From assembly GCF_028551255.1 (NCBI RefSeq), contig NZ_CP117030.1, positions 1 through 64,000 on the forward strand: a DNA stretch of 64,000 nt, read 5' to 3'. The notes under the pieces were generated by a model. That model ran no database searches, was not told the origin of the DNA, and saw only the letters and a list, made by a program, of their open reading frames with translations. The translations under genes were made by a program, and so were the position numbers. The DNA comes from Vibrio tubiashii. GTDB lineage: Bacteria; Pseudomonadota; Gammaproteobacteria; Enterobacterales; Vibrionaceae. The first letter of the stretch is position 1. Every line of letters begins with the position of its first letter. Positions 1-9,694 of this stretch are shown in pieces.

Positions 1-2091
1 ATGGCTTTAGATATGGAACAGCTGCGCAAGATGTTTTACGAGGAGTGTCGTGAAAATCTTGAGGTGCTTGAAGATGTATTACTTAATTTAGATCCGACTC
101 AGGTAGAAGAAGAGTCAATCAACACCATATTTCGTGCGGCCCACTCGATCAAGGGAGGGGCAGGGACGTTTAACCTACTTGATATCAGCGAGTTTACCCA
201 TAACGTCGAAGCCTATCTCGATTTGGTGCGCAATAACGAGCGTTCACTTTCTGCTGAAACTGTCGACCTATTGCTTAAGAGTGGTGACTGTATTCACAGC
301 ATGCTCGAAGGTCACGAGTTGGGTAATGAAGTCAACGTTGCGCTAAAAGAAGAAGTCGGACTCAAATTAGCCGAGTTACTCGGTGAAGCCCCAACAGATA
401 CCGCAGATGTTCAACCGGAACAGAATCAACAAGCTAGTGCTAGTAGCACGGATTCGAGTCAGTCTTGGATTATCACCTTCTCTCCTCACCCTGAGATGTT
501 TTTCAGTGGTAATGACCCATTACGCATTCTGCGCGAACTGAAAGAATTAGACGAGTCTTGCCAGATTATTGCGGATACAACAAAACTGCCTGACATCGAT
601 GACATTGAAGCTGAGCTCTGTTTCCTATCTTGGACCGCTAGCCTAGATAGCAGCGTTGAAGAGGCGCAAATTCAAGAGGTGTTCGAGTGGGTTGAAGATG
701 AGTGTGATCTCACCATTGAAAAAGCACCTGCTCAGCAAGCGGAAGAACCGTCCGCAGATATTGTTGAAAATGCAGTAGATCAAACTCAAGCTGAGAGCGC
801 AGAAGTCTCTGCTCCTGAAGCGACGAATAGCGCAAAAAGCAAAGAACCCAATAAATCGACTAAGGTGGCTAAATCAGACTCTAATGTCAGTTCTATTCGT
901 GTCGATATCGATAAAGTCGATAGCTTGATCAACTTAGTCGGTGAGCTCGTGATTACGCAATCCATGCTGACTGAAATTGGCAACGACTTCACGATTGAAA
1001 AGCTAGAGAAGCTTAAGACGGGCTTAGATCAGTTGCTGCAAAACAGTAAAGACCTGCAAGAAAATGTCCTGAATATTCGAATGTTACCGATGAGCTTCGC
1101 GTTCAGTCGTTTTCCGCGCCTTGTCCGTGACTTATCGAGCCGATTGGATAAGCAAGTAGATTTGCAAATTAAAGGTGAGCAAACCGAACTGGACAAAACG
1201 GTTCTAGAACGCATTGTTGATCCTTTAGTTCACTTAGTCAGAAATGGTATCGACCATGGCATAGAGCAGCCCGAGCAGCGTCTGGAAGCAGGCAAGATCG
1301 AGATGGGAACTATCGAGCTAAATGCCTATCACCAAGGTGGCTCGATTGTTATTGAAATCAAGGATGATGGTGCGGGGCTAAATTGTGACAAGCTATGGAA
1401 CAAAGCTCTCGAAAAAGGCGTACTTGCCGCGGATTCTCGCCGAGAAGAGTATTCCGATAAACAGATCATGAATCTGATTTTTGCCCCTGGTTTTTCAACC
1501 GCTGAAGAAGTCTCAGATATATCGGGTCGCGGCGTCGGTATGGATGTCGTGCGGCGAAATATTGAAGAGCTTGGCGGACATATTGAAGTGGAATCTGCGC
1601 TAGGAGAGGGGAGCTGCTTTACTATCAGTTTGCCTTTAACACTTGCCATTCTCGATGGACAGCTAGTCAGAGTGGGTGGAGAAGTGTATGTGATCCCACT
1701 TCTTACGATTGTTGAATCAATTCAAATTGATCCTAACTGTATCAAGCTTGCGTCTGGAGGAATCGAACTCTACCGCCTTCGTGAAGAAAACATCCCGATT
1801 CTTCGTCTTCAAGACGAACTCGAAATGGGCAGTAGCGAAGGCTTAGAGCAACGTATTCTCTGTTTTGTTGAAGCTGCTGGTAATCGAGTTGGCTTGTTAC
1901 TCGATGAACTGCTTGATCAGCAACAGGTAGTCATCAAAAGCTTAGAATCCAATTACAGCAAAGTCGCGGGTATCTCGGGTGCGACCATTTTAGGGGATGG
2001 CTCGGTATCGCTCATTCTCGATATTCAGGGGCTAATCACTAACTTTTTGAAAAGAGCCTCCGAAACCACTCACAAAGGCGTGGCAGCCTAA
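1..2091 (+). CDS. cheA: Chemotaxis histidine kinase CheA
   Basis: This is the 696-aa kinase of a chemosensory array; it phosphorylates itself on His and passes the phosphate to CheY and CheB. The N-terminal HPt domain carries the phospho-acceptor in FRAAHSIKGG (His48). Residues about 155-245 form a P2-like docking segment, followed by a charged linker to about 290. Then come the dimerisation helices, the HATPase domain (N box HLVRNGIDHGIE, G boxes DDGAG and GRGVGMDVV) and a CheW-like C-terminal domain. Length is usual for the family (E. coli 654 aa). The window opens exactly on its ATG, so its promoter and any upstream cheY are not visible. It is first of a plus-strand che operon; cheW follows after 9 bases. 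Confidence 0.97.
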   Translation: MALDMEQLRKMFYEECRENLEVLEDVLLNLDPTQVEEESINTIFRAAHSIKGGAGTFNLLDISEFTHNVEAYLDLVRNNERSLSAETVDLLLKSGDCIHSMLEGHELGNEVNVALKEEVGLKLAELLGEAPTDTADVQPEQNQQASASSTDSSQSWIITFSPHPEMFFSGNDPLRILRELKELDESCQIIADTTKLPDIDDIEAELCFLSWTASLDSSVEEAQIQEVFEWVEDECDLTIEKAPAQQAEEPSADIVENAVDQTQAESAEVSAPEATNSAKSKEPNKSTKVAKSDSNVSSIRVDIDKVDSLINLVGELVITQSMLTEIGNDFTIEKLEKLKTGLDQLLQNSKDLQENVLNIRMLPMSFAFSRFPRLVRDLSSRLDKQVDLQIKGEQTELDKTVLERIVDPLVHLVRNGIDHGIEQPEQRLEAGKIEMGTIELNAYHQGGSIVIEIKDDGAGLNCDKLWNKALEKGVLAADSRREEYSDKQIMNLIFAPGFSTAEEVSDISGRGVGMDVVRRNIEELGGHIEVESALGEGSCFTISLPLTLAILDGQLVRVGGEVYVIPLLTIVESIQIDPNCIKLASGGIELYRLREENIPILRLQDELEMGSSEGLEQRILCFVEAAGNRVGLLLDELLDQQQVVIKSLESNYSKVAGISGATILGDGSVSLILDIQGLITNFLKRASETTHKGVAA

Positions 2092-2100
2092 GGAGCGAGC

Positions 2101-2661
2101 ATGGAAGCAGTGACCAGCGAAGTAACCAATATTCATGATATGTCGGATGCCACTAAGCAGAGTATTGAAGCTCAGGCGGAAACATTATTAGACAATGTTA
2201 GTGGAGAGGTGAGTGAAAGTGCTGACTTTCTTAGCTTTAAACTCGCTCACGAGTTGTATGGTGTAGAAATTAAAGATGTAGAAGAGATTCGAGTGTGGGA
2301 GCGCCCAACCCCAATACCGAGAGCGCCTGAATATGTACGTGGCGTGATTAACTTGCGTGGGATGATTGTCCCTGTGGTTGATCTTAGATTGAGGTTTTCT
2401 GTTGGAACCAATGATTATCGCCCGACAACCGTGGTTATTGTACTCCGTTACAGCGATGAAGATCAGGAGCGCTTGATGGGGCTTGTGGTCGATGGAGTGA
2501 GCGATGTGGTCAGTCGTGGAGATAACGATCTCTACCCTGCGGTTGGAGAGTCTAAAGTCACGCCTTACCTACAAGGTCTTATCAATGTGGGTGACCACGT
2601 TATGTCACTACTCGATACTGAAGAACTACTTAATATTGACCGAATTCTGAGGGCTGAATAA
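2101..2661 (+). CDS. cheW: Coupling protein CheW (first copy)
   Basis: A 186-aa CheW protein that links receptors to CheA. Residues about 40-183 hold the CheW fold with the typical pattern LYGVEIKDVEEI, PRAPEYVRGVINLRG and PVVDLRLRF. The first 40 residues are an acidic, low-complexity extension that standard CheW (about 167 aa) lacks. A GGAG Shine-Dalgarno sequence lies just before the ATG. Its stop codon overlaps the start of the second cheW by one base (TAATG), so the two are probably translationally coupled. Two CheW proteins in one operon may set different array stoichiometries or serve different receptors; that is inference. Confidence 0.95.
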   Translation: MEAVTSEVTNIHDMSDATKQSIEAQAETLLDNVSGEVSESADFLSFKLAHELYGVEIKDVEEIRVWERPTPIPRAPEYVRGVINLRGMIVPVVDLRLRFSVGTNDYRPTTVVIVLRYSDEDQERLMGLVVDGVSDVVSRGDNDLYPAVGESKVTPYLQGLINVGDHVMSLLDTEELLNIDRILRAE

Positions 2662-3131
2662 TGATTATGACAGAAGAGTTTCTCAGCTTTGTTTTGGAAG
2701 ACGAAGAGTACGGTGTGCCTATTTTGGATGTACGAGAAGTTCGCGGATGGAATGCCGTTCGTCAAGTCCCAAATTCTCCAGAGTACATGAAAGGCGTGCT
2801 AGAGATTCGAGGGGAATACGTCCCTATCGTCGATCTCAGAATGCGCTTTGGTTTGTCTCCGGCAGAGATAGGTTCGACGACCGTTGTCATCGTCTTAAAC
2901 GACTCACATAAACACCCGCTTGGCATTATTGTCGACGGTGTGTCAGAAGTTTACCCGTTAACAGAAGAACAAATTAAACCGTCACCACATGTTTCCACCA
3001 ACGTCGATCATAGCTACGTGCGCGGCATTGCATCGGTAACTAACGGGCACTTAATACTTATTCACTTGGAGGCTCTATTTGATGTAGCCGAGCTTCCTGT
3101 ACCCAACCAAGAGGAAGAGAGTTGGGCCTAA
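2661..3131 (+). CDS. cheW: Coupling protein CheW (second copy)
   Basis: A 156-aa CheW paralogue without the N-terminal extension of its neighbour. It shows EEYGVPILDVREVRGW, PEYMKGVLEIRGEYVPIVDLRMRF and a C-terminal IASVTNGHLILIHLE, matching the CheW beta-barrel. Two in-frame ATGs (2661 and 2667) are possible; the first overlaps the preceding stop and the difference is only two residues. It is followed by a 70-base gap before the receptor gene, the largest gap within the che operon, which may hold a further promoter. Confidence 0.94.
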   Translation: MIMTEEFLSFVLEDEEYGVPILDVREVRGWNAVRQVPNSPEYMKGVLEIRGEYVPIVDLRMRFGLSPAEIGSTTVVIVLNDSHKHPLGIIVDGVSEVYPLTEEQIKPSPHVSTNVDHSYVRGIASVTNGHLILIHLEALFDVAELPVPNQEEESWA

Positions 3132-3201
3132 TACCAAGGTGAATGCGGTCTATTTGTTTTGGTAATACACGTCAGAAGAAGCAACCAGTGAGGGAAAACT
3201 C

Positions 3202-5601
3202 ATGGCATTTTGGAATCGGAAAACAGCGCCTGCTGCTCAATTTGAAGCGCCAACGCAGGATACACTAACTGAAGAATTTGAACCTGAGCAAGAACAAGGT
3301 GTCACCAAGGAACAGCTTTTCTCTGCATTAAATGCAGCGCAAACAGCTTTGATGATGATTGACCGTGACTTTAATATCACTTATCTCAATCAAAAATCCA
3401 TTGACCTACTAAAAACTCACGAAGCTTTGTTTCAATCCATCTGGCCCAACTTTCGTGCTACGGAAGAGTTCCTATTAGGCTATTGCATTGATTTGTTCCA
3501 TTCCAATCCAAGTCATCAACGCCAGATGTTGTCTAATCCATCCAACTTGCCGTATACCACCAACATTCAAGTTAAAGACGTTCTGATTGAGCTTAACGTC
3601 GGTGCTATTATCGATGCTCAAGGCAACTATGTCGGTAACACGCTTGAATGGTCTGACGTTACTGATAGTGTAAAGCGTGATAATGAAATTGCTCGATTAC
3701 AGGCTGCGGTTCATCAAGCGCAAACCGCTATGGTGATGATCGATAGAGACTTCTTAATCACTTACGCTAATGAAGAAACCATCAATTTATTTAGAAAGCA
3801 TGAGTCAACGATGCGCACTGTGTGGTCGGGCTTTACGGCGAGTGAAGAGTGGTTAATGGGGCGCTGTATTGATGAGTTCCATCGAAACCCTGCTCATCAA
3901 AGACAGCTACTCGCTGATCCCAACAATCTTCCGTACAGCACCGATATCTCGATTGCCGACCTTAAGATTGAGCTCAATGTCGCTGCGATTAACGATTCAC
4001 AAGGCAACTATATCGGCAACACCTTGGAGTGGCGAGATGTGACGGAAGAAAGGGCGAAAGAAGAAGAGATTGGTCGTTTGGCCTCTGCCGTTTCAGGTAT
4101 GACGACTAACATCATGATGGCAGATAAAGATGGCATCATTACCTATCTCAACCCTGCGTTACAAACCTTGCTCAGCAGCCGAGAAAGCGATCTGAAGAAA
4201 GTATTGCCTGGGTTTGATGCCAGTAAACTGGTTGGCAGGAACATTGATGTATTCCATAAGAACCCTGGTCACCAGCGAGGCATTATCACTAACCCTGATC
4301 GTCTACCATTCTCTTCCAACATTGCAGTCGGTGGACTTGAGTTTAATCTGACTTGTATTGCTATGCGTGATGGTGAGGGGAACTACATCGGTCCTGCACT
4401 CCAGTGGGTTGATATTACCGAGCAGCAAGATGGTCAACGTCAAGTTGAATCGCTAATTCAAAAAGCCATTGCTGGTGATTTGAACGAACGTATCGATACC
4501 AGCGTCTACAACGGGTTTATGAAAGAGTTAGGTGATGGTATCAATAACCTACTCGATACAATGGTAACGCCAATCGGTCAATGTATTGATGTAATGAGCC
4601 AAGTCGCTGATGGCAATCTTAATACCACAATGCCCGAAGATAATACCGGTGAGTTTGCTCGACTTTCAAATGCGGTGAACACGTCGATCCTCAACTTAAG
4701 AAACATGGTTGATAAGATCACTCAATCTTCTGCCCGAGTGGCGACTGCGTCTACAGAGATTGCCGAAGGTAATAATGACCTTAGCCAACGTGTTGAAGCT
4801 CAAGCTTCTAACCTAGAAGAGACAGCAGCAAGTATGGAGCAGATGACGGCGACAGTACGTCAAAATGCAGACAATGCGAAAGGCGCTAATGAGCTGTCTG
4901 ATGATGCTGCGAAGAAAGCCGGAAAAGGTGGGGAAGTCGTTGGACAGGCAGTTTCTGCCATGGCTGAGATTAATACCGCCAGTAAGAAGATTGCTGACAT
5001 CATTGGCGTCATCGATGAGATTGCTTTCCAAACCAACCTACTCGCACTAAACGCTGCAGTAGAGGCTGCGCGAGCGGGTGAACAAGGTCGAGGCTTTGCG
5101 GTTGTTGCGGGTGAAGTGCGTAACCTAGCACAGCGCAGTGCGGCGGCGGCGAAAGAGATCAAAGGCTTAATCAAAGACAGCGTAGAGAAAGTCGATGAAG
5201 GCTCTCGCTTAGTTGATGAGTCAGGTGAAACACTGAATGAAATCGTCGATGCAGTTCAAAGGGTAACAGAACTTATTGCCCAGATTGCGTCTTCTAGCTT
5301 AGAGCAATCAACCGGTATTGACGAAATCAATCGCGCTGTGAGTACCATGGATGAAATGACTCAGCAAAATGCTTCATTGGTAGAAGAAACCTCAGCGGCA
5401 AGTCAATCACTCAAAGATGAGGGCAAAGAGCTACTTCATTTAATGAACTTCTTTGTCACAGATAGCAACGTCGCTACGTTTGACTCTAAGCCAGCGCAGA
5501 AAGCCAATCAAGACACCAATATTCGAGATATTCGAGCACCAAAAGTGGCTAACTCTAGCTTTAAGCTCGAAGAGGATGGAGACGAATGGGAAGAGTTCTA
5601 G
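3202..5601 (+). CDS. Soluble triple-PAS methyl-accepting chemotaxis protein, Aer2-like
   Basis: A 799-aa receptor without any membrane segment. Three consecutive PAS domains span about residues 40-165, 165-285 and 285-410; each carries a FHxNPxHQR motif and ends in L(E/Q)W.D(V/I)T. Two HAMP-like segments follow (about 410-515), then a signalling hairpin with the conserved core [23 protein letters not shown] around residue 610. The last residues are EWEEF, a CheR-tethering type pentapeptide as in Aer2-type receptors (xWxxF). PAS1 and PAS2 are clearly related by tandem duplication. The PAS motifs resemble the haem-binding PAS of Pseudomonas and Vibrio Aer2, so oxygen or another gas is a likely ligand (inference). 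A GAGGGAAAA ribosome site precedes the ATG. Confidence 0.93.
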   Translation: MAFWNRKTAPAAQFEAPTQDTLTEEFEPEQEQGVTKEQLFSALNAAQTALMMIDRDFNITYLNQKSIDLLKTHEALFQSIWPNFRATEEFLLGYCIDLFHSNPSHQRQMLSNPSNLPYTTNIQVKDVLIELNVGAIIDAQGNYVGNTLEWSDVTDSVKRDNEIARLQAAVHQAQTAMVMIDRDFLITYANEETINLFRKHESTMRTVWSGFTASEEWLMGRCIDEFHRNPAHQRQLLADPNNLPYSTDISIADLKIELNVAAINDSQGNYIGNTLEWRDVTEERAKEEEIGRLASAVSGMTTNIMMADKDGIITYLNPALQTLLSSRESDLKKVLPGFDASKLVGRNIDVFHKNPGHQRGIITNPDRLPFSSNIAVGGLEFNLTCIAMRDGEGNYIGPALQWVDITEQQDGQRQVESLIQKAIAGDLNERIDTSVYNGFMKELGDGINNLLDTMVTPIGQCIDVMSQVADGNLNTTMPEDNTGEFARLSNAVNTSILNLRNMVDKITQSSARVATASTEIAEGNNDLSQRVEAQASNLEETAASMEQMTATVRQNADNAKGANELSDDAAKKAGKGGEVVGQAVSAMAEINTASKKIADIIGVIDEIAFQTNLLALNAAVEAARAGEQGRGFAVVAGEVRNLAQRSAAAAKEIKGLIKDSVEKVDEGSRLVDESGETLNEIVDAVQRVTELIAQIASSSLEQSTGIDEINRAVSTMDEMTQQNASLVEETSAASQSLKDEGKELLHLMNFFVTDSNVATFDSKPAQKANQDTNIRDIRAPKVANSSFKLEEDGDEWEEF

Positions 5602-6443
5602 CTCAAACTGATAGAACAATGCCAGAAGCGGAGGAGTTCGAACTGACTGAAAAAGACTTTAAGTTTATTCAGTGGTTCATGCACAAAAACGTGGGTATTT
5701 TCTTTTCAGATCGAAAAAGAACCATGGTGTATGGAAGGGTTAGCCGTCAGCTTAGGCGGCTAGGCCTCAAGCGTTTTAGTGAGTATCGACCAATAATTGA
5801 GCAAGACTCTTCTGAGCAAATGGCGTTCATTAATTGCTTAACAACCAATAAAACGCAGTTTTTCCGCGAGTATCATCATTTTGAGTTTATCGAAAAAGTC
5901 TTGATGAAAGAGTGGCGTCAGCAAGGCGTTAAAAGACTTAAAATTTGGTCAGCAGGGTGCTCTACGGGGGAAGAGCCCTACAGTTTCATTTCATCTTTAC
6001 ACTGGGCGAATGCGTTGTCTCAATTTGACGATGTTAGCCTAACTGCCACCGATCTAGACACCAAAGTTTTGGCACATGCAAAAGCGGGTATTTATAGTGA
6101 TGAAGCCATCGCAAGTATACCCAAAAAATATCTTAAGCCATGTTTTGTTCGAGGGGTAGGACAGCATCAAGGCAGTATTAAGTGCAAAGCTGGTTTACAA
6201 AAAAGAATCAAGTTTCATCGGTTGAACTTACTTGAAAAGTGGAACTTTGAAGAGAAGTTTGATCTTATCTCATGCCGTAATGTGATGATTTATTTTGATA
6301 GGCAAACCCAAGAAAAGTTGATTAAACGCTTTCATCAACAGTTAAAACCCAATGGGGTACTTTTCTTAGGTCATTCAGAGGGTGTGCCTGCGAGCTTAGA
6401 TATCTTTCATCATCTAGGACATACCATTTACGTAAAAAAGTAG
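5586..6443 (+). CDS. cheR: Chemotaxis protein methyltransferase CheR
   Basis: A 285-aa SAM-dependent methyltransferase that methylates glutamates on the receptor. The N-terminal helical domain is followed by the SAM-binding sequence [13 protein letters not shown] (about residue 122) and the family signature [11 protein letters not shown] (about 227). The ATG at 5586 overlaps the receptor gene by 16 bases and has GGAG about 8 bases upstream inside that gene. An alternative ATG at 5619 would shorten the protein by 11 residues but has a poorer ribosome site. The EWEEF tail on the adjacent receptor is the expected docking site for this type of CheR. Confidence 0.95.
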   Translation: MGRVLAQTDRTMPEAEEFELTEKDFKFIQWFMHKNVGIFFSDRKRTMVYGRVSRQLRRLGLKRFSEYRPIIEQDSSEQMAFINCLTTNKTQFFREYHHFEFIEKVLMKEWRQQGVKRLKIWSAGCSTGEEPYSFISSLHWANALSQFDDVSLTATDLDTKVLAHAKAGIYSDEAIASIPKKYLKPCFVRGVGQHQGSIKCKAGLQKRIKFHRLNLLEKWNFEEKFDLISCRNVMIYFDRQTQEKLIKRFHQQLKPNGVLFLGHSEGVPASLDIFHHLGHTIYVKK

Positions 6444-6452
6444 GCACTGACT

Positions 6453-7100
6453 ATGAGCTGGGCTAGATCAGAAACACCTAAATACGAAAACAGTCACTTC
6501 AATCGCTTCTACCATCCTTCAAAAGAGAAGCATATTGTAAAAGTTTTGCCTGGTGGAGTGTATTGCAGCCAAAAAACAGATGAGATTATTGCCACTGGAC
6601 TAGGCTCCTGTATAGCGGCTTGTATCTGGGATTTAGAAGCTGCAGTGGGTGGTATGAATCATTTCTTACTGCCTTTTGATAATAAATCACAGCTGAAAGC
6701 TTGGAAACCAGATGAAGTGGTGTCGACTGCATCGCGTTACGGTAGCTACGCGATGGAGATGTTGATCAATGCGTTGATTGAAAGAGGCGCAAGGCGTTCA
6801 GCATTGCAGGTCAAGCTTTTCGGAGGAGCACAGATGCTCGGTCGCAATAGCATGGTCGGCGAAAAGAATATTGCTTTTGTTTTGAGTTATGTTGAGCAAG
6901 AGGGGCTAAACGTCGTTGCACAAGACTTAGGAGGGTTAGAGCCTCGAAAAGTATTGTTTGATCCAACTAGTGGCAAGGCTTGGCTTAAACGTATTCCATT
7001 TACCGAAGTGCATAACCTACAACACCAAGAAGAAAAATATGCCAGTCAGTTGGATAAAGAAAGTCATCGCCCTCATGATGATGACGTGGAGCTGTTCTAA
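6453..7100 (+). CDS. cheD: Chemoreceptor glutamine deamidase CheD
   Basis: A 215-aa CheD protein, which deamidates specific receptor glutamines to glutamate. The catalytic Cys sits in [16 protein letters not shown], the His in GGMNHFLLP, and the third conserved element is KLFGGAQML. The N-terminal 30 residues and the C-terminal 45 residues extend beyond the compact CheD core of about 160 aa. The C-terminus is acidic and ends DDDVELF, a tail also seen on the receptor-like protein two genes downstream. The stop overlaps cheB by one base (TAATG). Confidence 0.93.
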   Translation: MSWARSETPKYENSHFNRFYHPSKEKHIVKVLPGGVYCSQKTDEIIATGLGSCIAACIWDLEAAVGGMNHFLLPFDNKSQLKAWKPDEVVSTASRYGSYAMEMLINALIERGARRSALQVKLFGGAQMLGRNSMVGEKNIAFVLSYVEQEGLNVVAQDLGGLEPRKVLFDPTSGKAWLKRIPFTEVHNLQHQEEKYASQLDKESHRPHDDDVELF

Positions 7101-8140
7101 TGAAAAAAATAAAAGTATTGATCGTTGATGACTCCCCAGTATTTAGAGCGTTACTTTCACAGCTGATCAACTCAGATCCAGATCTGCAAGTGGTCGCGAT
7201 GGCAGAAGACCCTTTTCAAGCGAGAGATCTGATCAAGCAATATAATCCTGATGTGATCACTCTAGATATTGAAATGCCTAAAATGAACGGTGTTAAGTTC
7301 TTGAAAAACTTGATGCGATTACGACCCATGCCGGTCGTGATGATTTCAACATTAACCCAGCATGGTGCGGAAGCGACGTTAACTGCGTTGGAGTTAGGTG
7401 CCGTTGATTATTTTCCGAAACCAGCGGTCGAAAGCACCGCAGAGATGGTGAACTACAAGCAGCTAGTTAACGAAAAAATTAAGATGGCTGCCGGTGCTAA
7501 TGTCACAGGTCAGCAAGCCCCTTTGGTTGAGCAGACTATCTCAACACCGAAAGGTCACCATAAAACGGAGGTGATCGCGATTGGCGCTTCAACAGGAGGC
7601 ACAGAAGCGGTCAAACATGTACTGAGTGCCTTACCTGCGGGTCTTCCTCCCATCATCATTACTCAGCATATCAGTGCTATGTTCTCGGCCTCGTTTGCAG
7701 CTAGGTTAAATGACAGTAGCAAAATTGACGTTAAAGAGCTCAGCGCAAATCGTGCGCCTTTAATAAACGGGTGTGCTTATGTTGCACCAGGAGATAAGCA
7801 CTTAGTGGTTGTTCGTCGTGGTAATCACCTATATTGCCAATTAGACGATCGCCCGGCAGTCAACCTTCATAAACCTTCAGTGGATGTTATGTTTGATGCG
7901 GTTGCAGAAACCGTAGGTAAAAACGCAATCGGCGTCATTCTTACTGGGATGGGGAAAGATGGTGCACAAGGTTTATTGAGAATGAAGCAAGCGGGCGCTA
8001 AAACCATAGCACAAGATGAAGCATCATCGGTTGTTTGGGGGATGCCGCGCGTTGCTGTGGAAATGAACGCGGCGCTCTCGGTGAGTGACTTAAACCAGGT
8101 CCCTAAGCAGATATGTAAATATTTGTCTTCAGACTCTTAA
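7100..8140 (+). CDS. cheB: Protein-glutamate methylesterase CheB
   Basis: A 346-aa response regulator with methylesterase output; it removes receptor methyl groups when phosphorylated by CheA. The receiver domain has [10 protein letters not shown] and the phospho-Asp in [13 protein letters not shown]. The C-terminal esterase has the catalytic triad elements [10 protein letters not shown] (Ser), ITQHI (His) and LTGMGKDGA (Asp). Length is normal for the family. The ribosome site GGAG lies inside the end of cheD. With cheR it forms the adaptation pair for the triple-PAS receptor. Confidence 0.96.
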   Translation: MKKIKVLIVDDSPVFRALLSQLINSDPDLQVVAMAEDPFQARDLIKQYNPDVITLDIEMPKMNGVKFLKNLMRLRPMPVVMISTLTQHGAEATLTALELGAVDYFPKPAVESTAEMVNYKQLVNEKIKMAAGANVTGQQAPLVEQTISTPKGHHKTEVIAIGASTGGTEAVKHVLSALPAGLPPIIITQHISAMFSASFAARLNDSSKIDVKELSANRAPLINGCAYVAPGDKHLVVVRRGNHLYCQLDDRPAVNLHKPSVDVMFDAVAETVGKNAIGVILTGMGKDGAQGLLRMKQAGAKTIAQDEASSVVWGMPRVAVEMNAALSVSDLNQVPKQICKYLSSDS

Positions 8141-8169
8141 CTCGCAAAGCACAACCTCAAGGAAGAACG

Positions 8170-9333
8170 ATGAAACTAAAAATGAGCAGTATAAAAATCA
8201 AATACTTCATCGCAATTGGAATACAGATTGGGCTCTTGTCGATTGCGATGAGCATGTCAACGTCCACGGCTCATGTCGCCCTTACCATACTTGCGGCTGC
8301 CATTCCCTGGTTCGTTATACCTAAGCGTAAGAGTGTGAATGCGAATGAGCAAAGTGGCAAGCAGGGGCGTGCTGCTTCAGCTCAAAAACCGCCTGCGGAA
8401 GTCTCCCCTATGCTCAGTATTATTTCTCAGCAGTTGATTGACCCGCTAGATCATCAGCGAAGCGTAGTTGATGAGTCGGTTGAAACATTAAACGAAAGCT
8501 ATTTTGAATTGCAAAAACTTGCGGAAGGGCAAAATCAGATCACTACTGAACTGGTGGATAATTTATTAGGTAACCGCGACCGAAATAGCGACATCAGCCA
8601 AGTACTACCGAAAACCGAAGCCATTATTCGCCAGTTTGTCGAAACCCTTGTTAACGTGTCGGAGAGAAGCATCTCGGCGGTACACAGTATCCATGATATG
8701 TCAGATAAACTAGACGCGGTTTTTAAGCTGCTCGCTCAGGTACGAGGATTGTCAGAACAGACCAACCTTCTTGCACTGAATGCGGCGATAGAAGCGGCAC
8801 GTGCTGGTGAGGCTGGGCGCGGTTTTGCAGTGGTGGCACAAGAGGTGCGAAATTTATCCCTCAAAGCGAAAGAGCTTAACGATGAAATCGAGGCAGAAAT
8901 TAATGTCGCTCAAGAAACCGTGCAACAGGCCAACAAAACCGTTGGTGAAATGGCATCAATTGACATGACTGAAGCGATTGAGTCGAAAGAAAAAGTGGAT
9001 GAAATGCTGCGTGGTGTTCAGGAAGTGAACCAATCGGTAGAACAAGAAGTGCAGAAAATTCGCTCTAGTGGGGATCTGCTGCACGCTCAAGTTGATAACG
9101 GAATTCGAGCACTACAGTTTGCTGACATCATTGTTCAGCAGGGTGATTATGCCAAGCAGTCAGTCAGTTACTTGCAAGAGTTTATTGCGCTATGTGAGCA
9201 GTGGGCTAATCAAGATATTGATCAGCAAGACTTCACCGAGGCTGTTATAGCATTGCAGCAACAGATTGAGAGTAGAGGAGCGCCAGCCGCTTCTCAAGAA
9301 AGTATTGAGGAAGGAGAGGTAGAGCTTTTCTAA
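8170..9333 (+). CDS. Small membrane-anchored MCP-like protein with acidic VELF tail
   Basis: A 387-aa protein with two N-terminal hydrophobic segments (about residues 10-27 and 34-51), almost no periplasmic part, and a cytoplasmic helical region. A short signalling hairpin is present ([35 protein letters not shown], about residues 195-235), but the flanking helices are shorter than in ordinary MCPs and no HAMP or sensor domain is visible. The C-terminus ends EEGEVELF rather than a WxxF pentapeptide. The gene is 29 bases after cheB with an AAGGAAG ribosome site, so it belongs to the operon. It may be an accessory or scaffold receptor rather than a ligand sensor (inference). Confidence 0.85.
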   Translation: MKLKMSSIKIKYFIAIGIQIGLLSIAMSMSTSTAHVALTILAAAIPWFVIPKRKSVNANEQSGKQGRAASAQKPPAEVSPMLSIISQQLIDPLDHQRSVVDESVETLNESYFELQKLAEGQNQITTELVDNLLGNRDRNSDISQVLPKTEAIIRQFVETLVNVSERSISAVHSIHDMSDKLDAVFKLLAQVRGLSEQTNLLALNAAIEAARAGEAGRGFAVVAQEVRNLSLKAKELNDEIEAEINVAQETVQQANKTVGEMASIDMTEAIESKEKVDEMLRGVQEVNQSVEQEVQKIRSSGDLLHAQVDNGIRALQFADIIVQQGDYAKQSVSYLQEFIALCEQWANQDIDQQDFTEAVIALQQQIESRGAPAASQESIEEGEVELF

Positions 9334-9378
9334 ACAGTCTCACTCAGGTGTACAACGATAAGATCAATGGGGAAACGT

Positions 9379-9678
9379 ATGACAGTAGAAACAGTTGTAG
9401 ACTCAACATCAAAGCACATCACTATTCTGATAGAGGGTGCGTTTGGTTTCAATTTGGTTCAAGAATTTCGTCGTTGCTATAACGATCGCCAAGAGTTTCG
9501 CTTCACGATCGACTTACGCAAAGTCGACTATATCGATAGTGCGGGGCTAGGCATGTTACTCAATATGCACAACTACTTAGGTCAAGAAGACGGTATGATT
9601 AAAATTACCAATACTCTTCCGCAGGTAAGAAAAATCCTAACGATTTCTCGTTTCGATAAAAAGTTTGCTATAGAGTAA
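9379..9678 (+). CDS. STAS-domain anti-sigma-factor antagonist
   Basis: A protein of 99 aa (103 if begun at the earlier ATG at 9367). The chosen ATG at 9379 has GGGGAAA immediately upstream. It is a single STAS domain with the phosphorylatable serine in the signature VDYIDSAGLGMLLNM. Such proteins bind a HATPase switch kinase when unphosphorylated. The next gene encodes both a PP2C-type phosphatase and a HATPase domain, so this protein is its probable substrate, as in HsbA/HsbR-type partner switches. Its place in a che operon suggests it links array output to gene expression or c-di-GMP control (inference). Confidence 0.88.
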   Translation: MTVETVVDSTSKHITILIEGAFGFNLVQEFRRCYNDRQEFRFTIDLRKVDYIDSAGLGMLLNMHNYLGQEDGMIKITNTLPQVRKILTISRFDKKFAIE

Positions 9679-9694
9679 AACTCGGAGATTCGCT

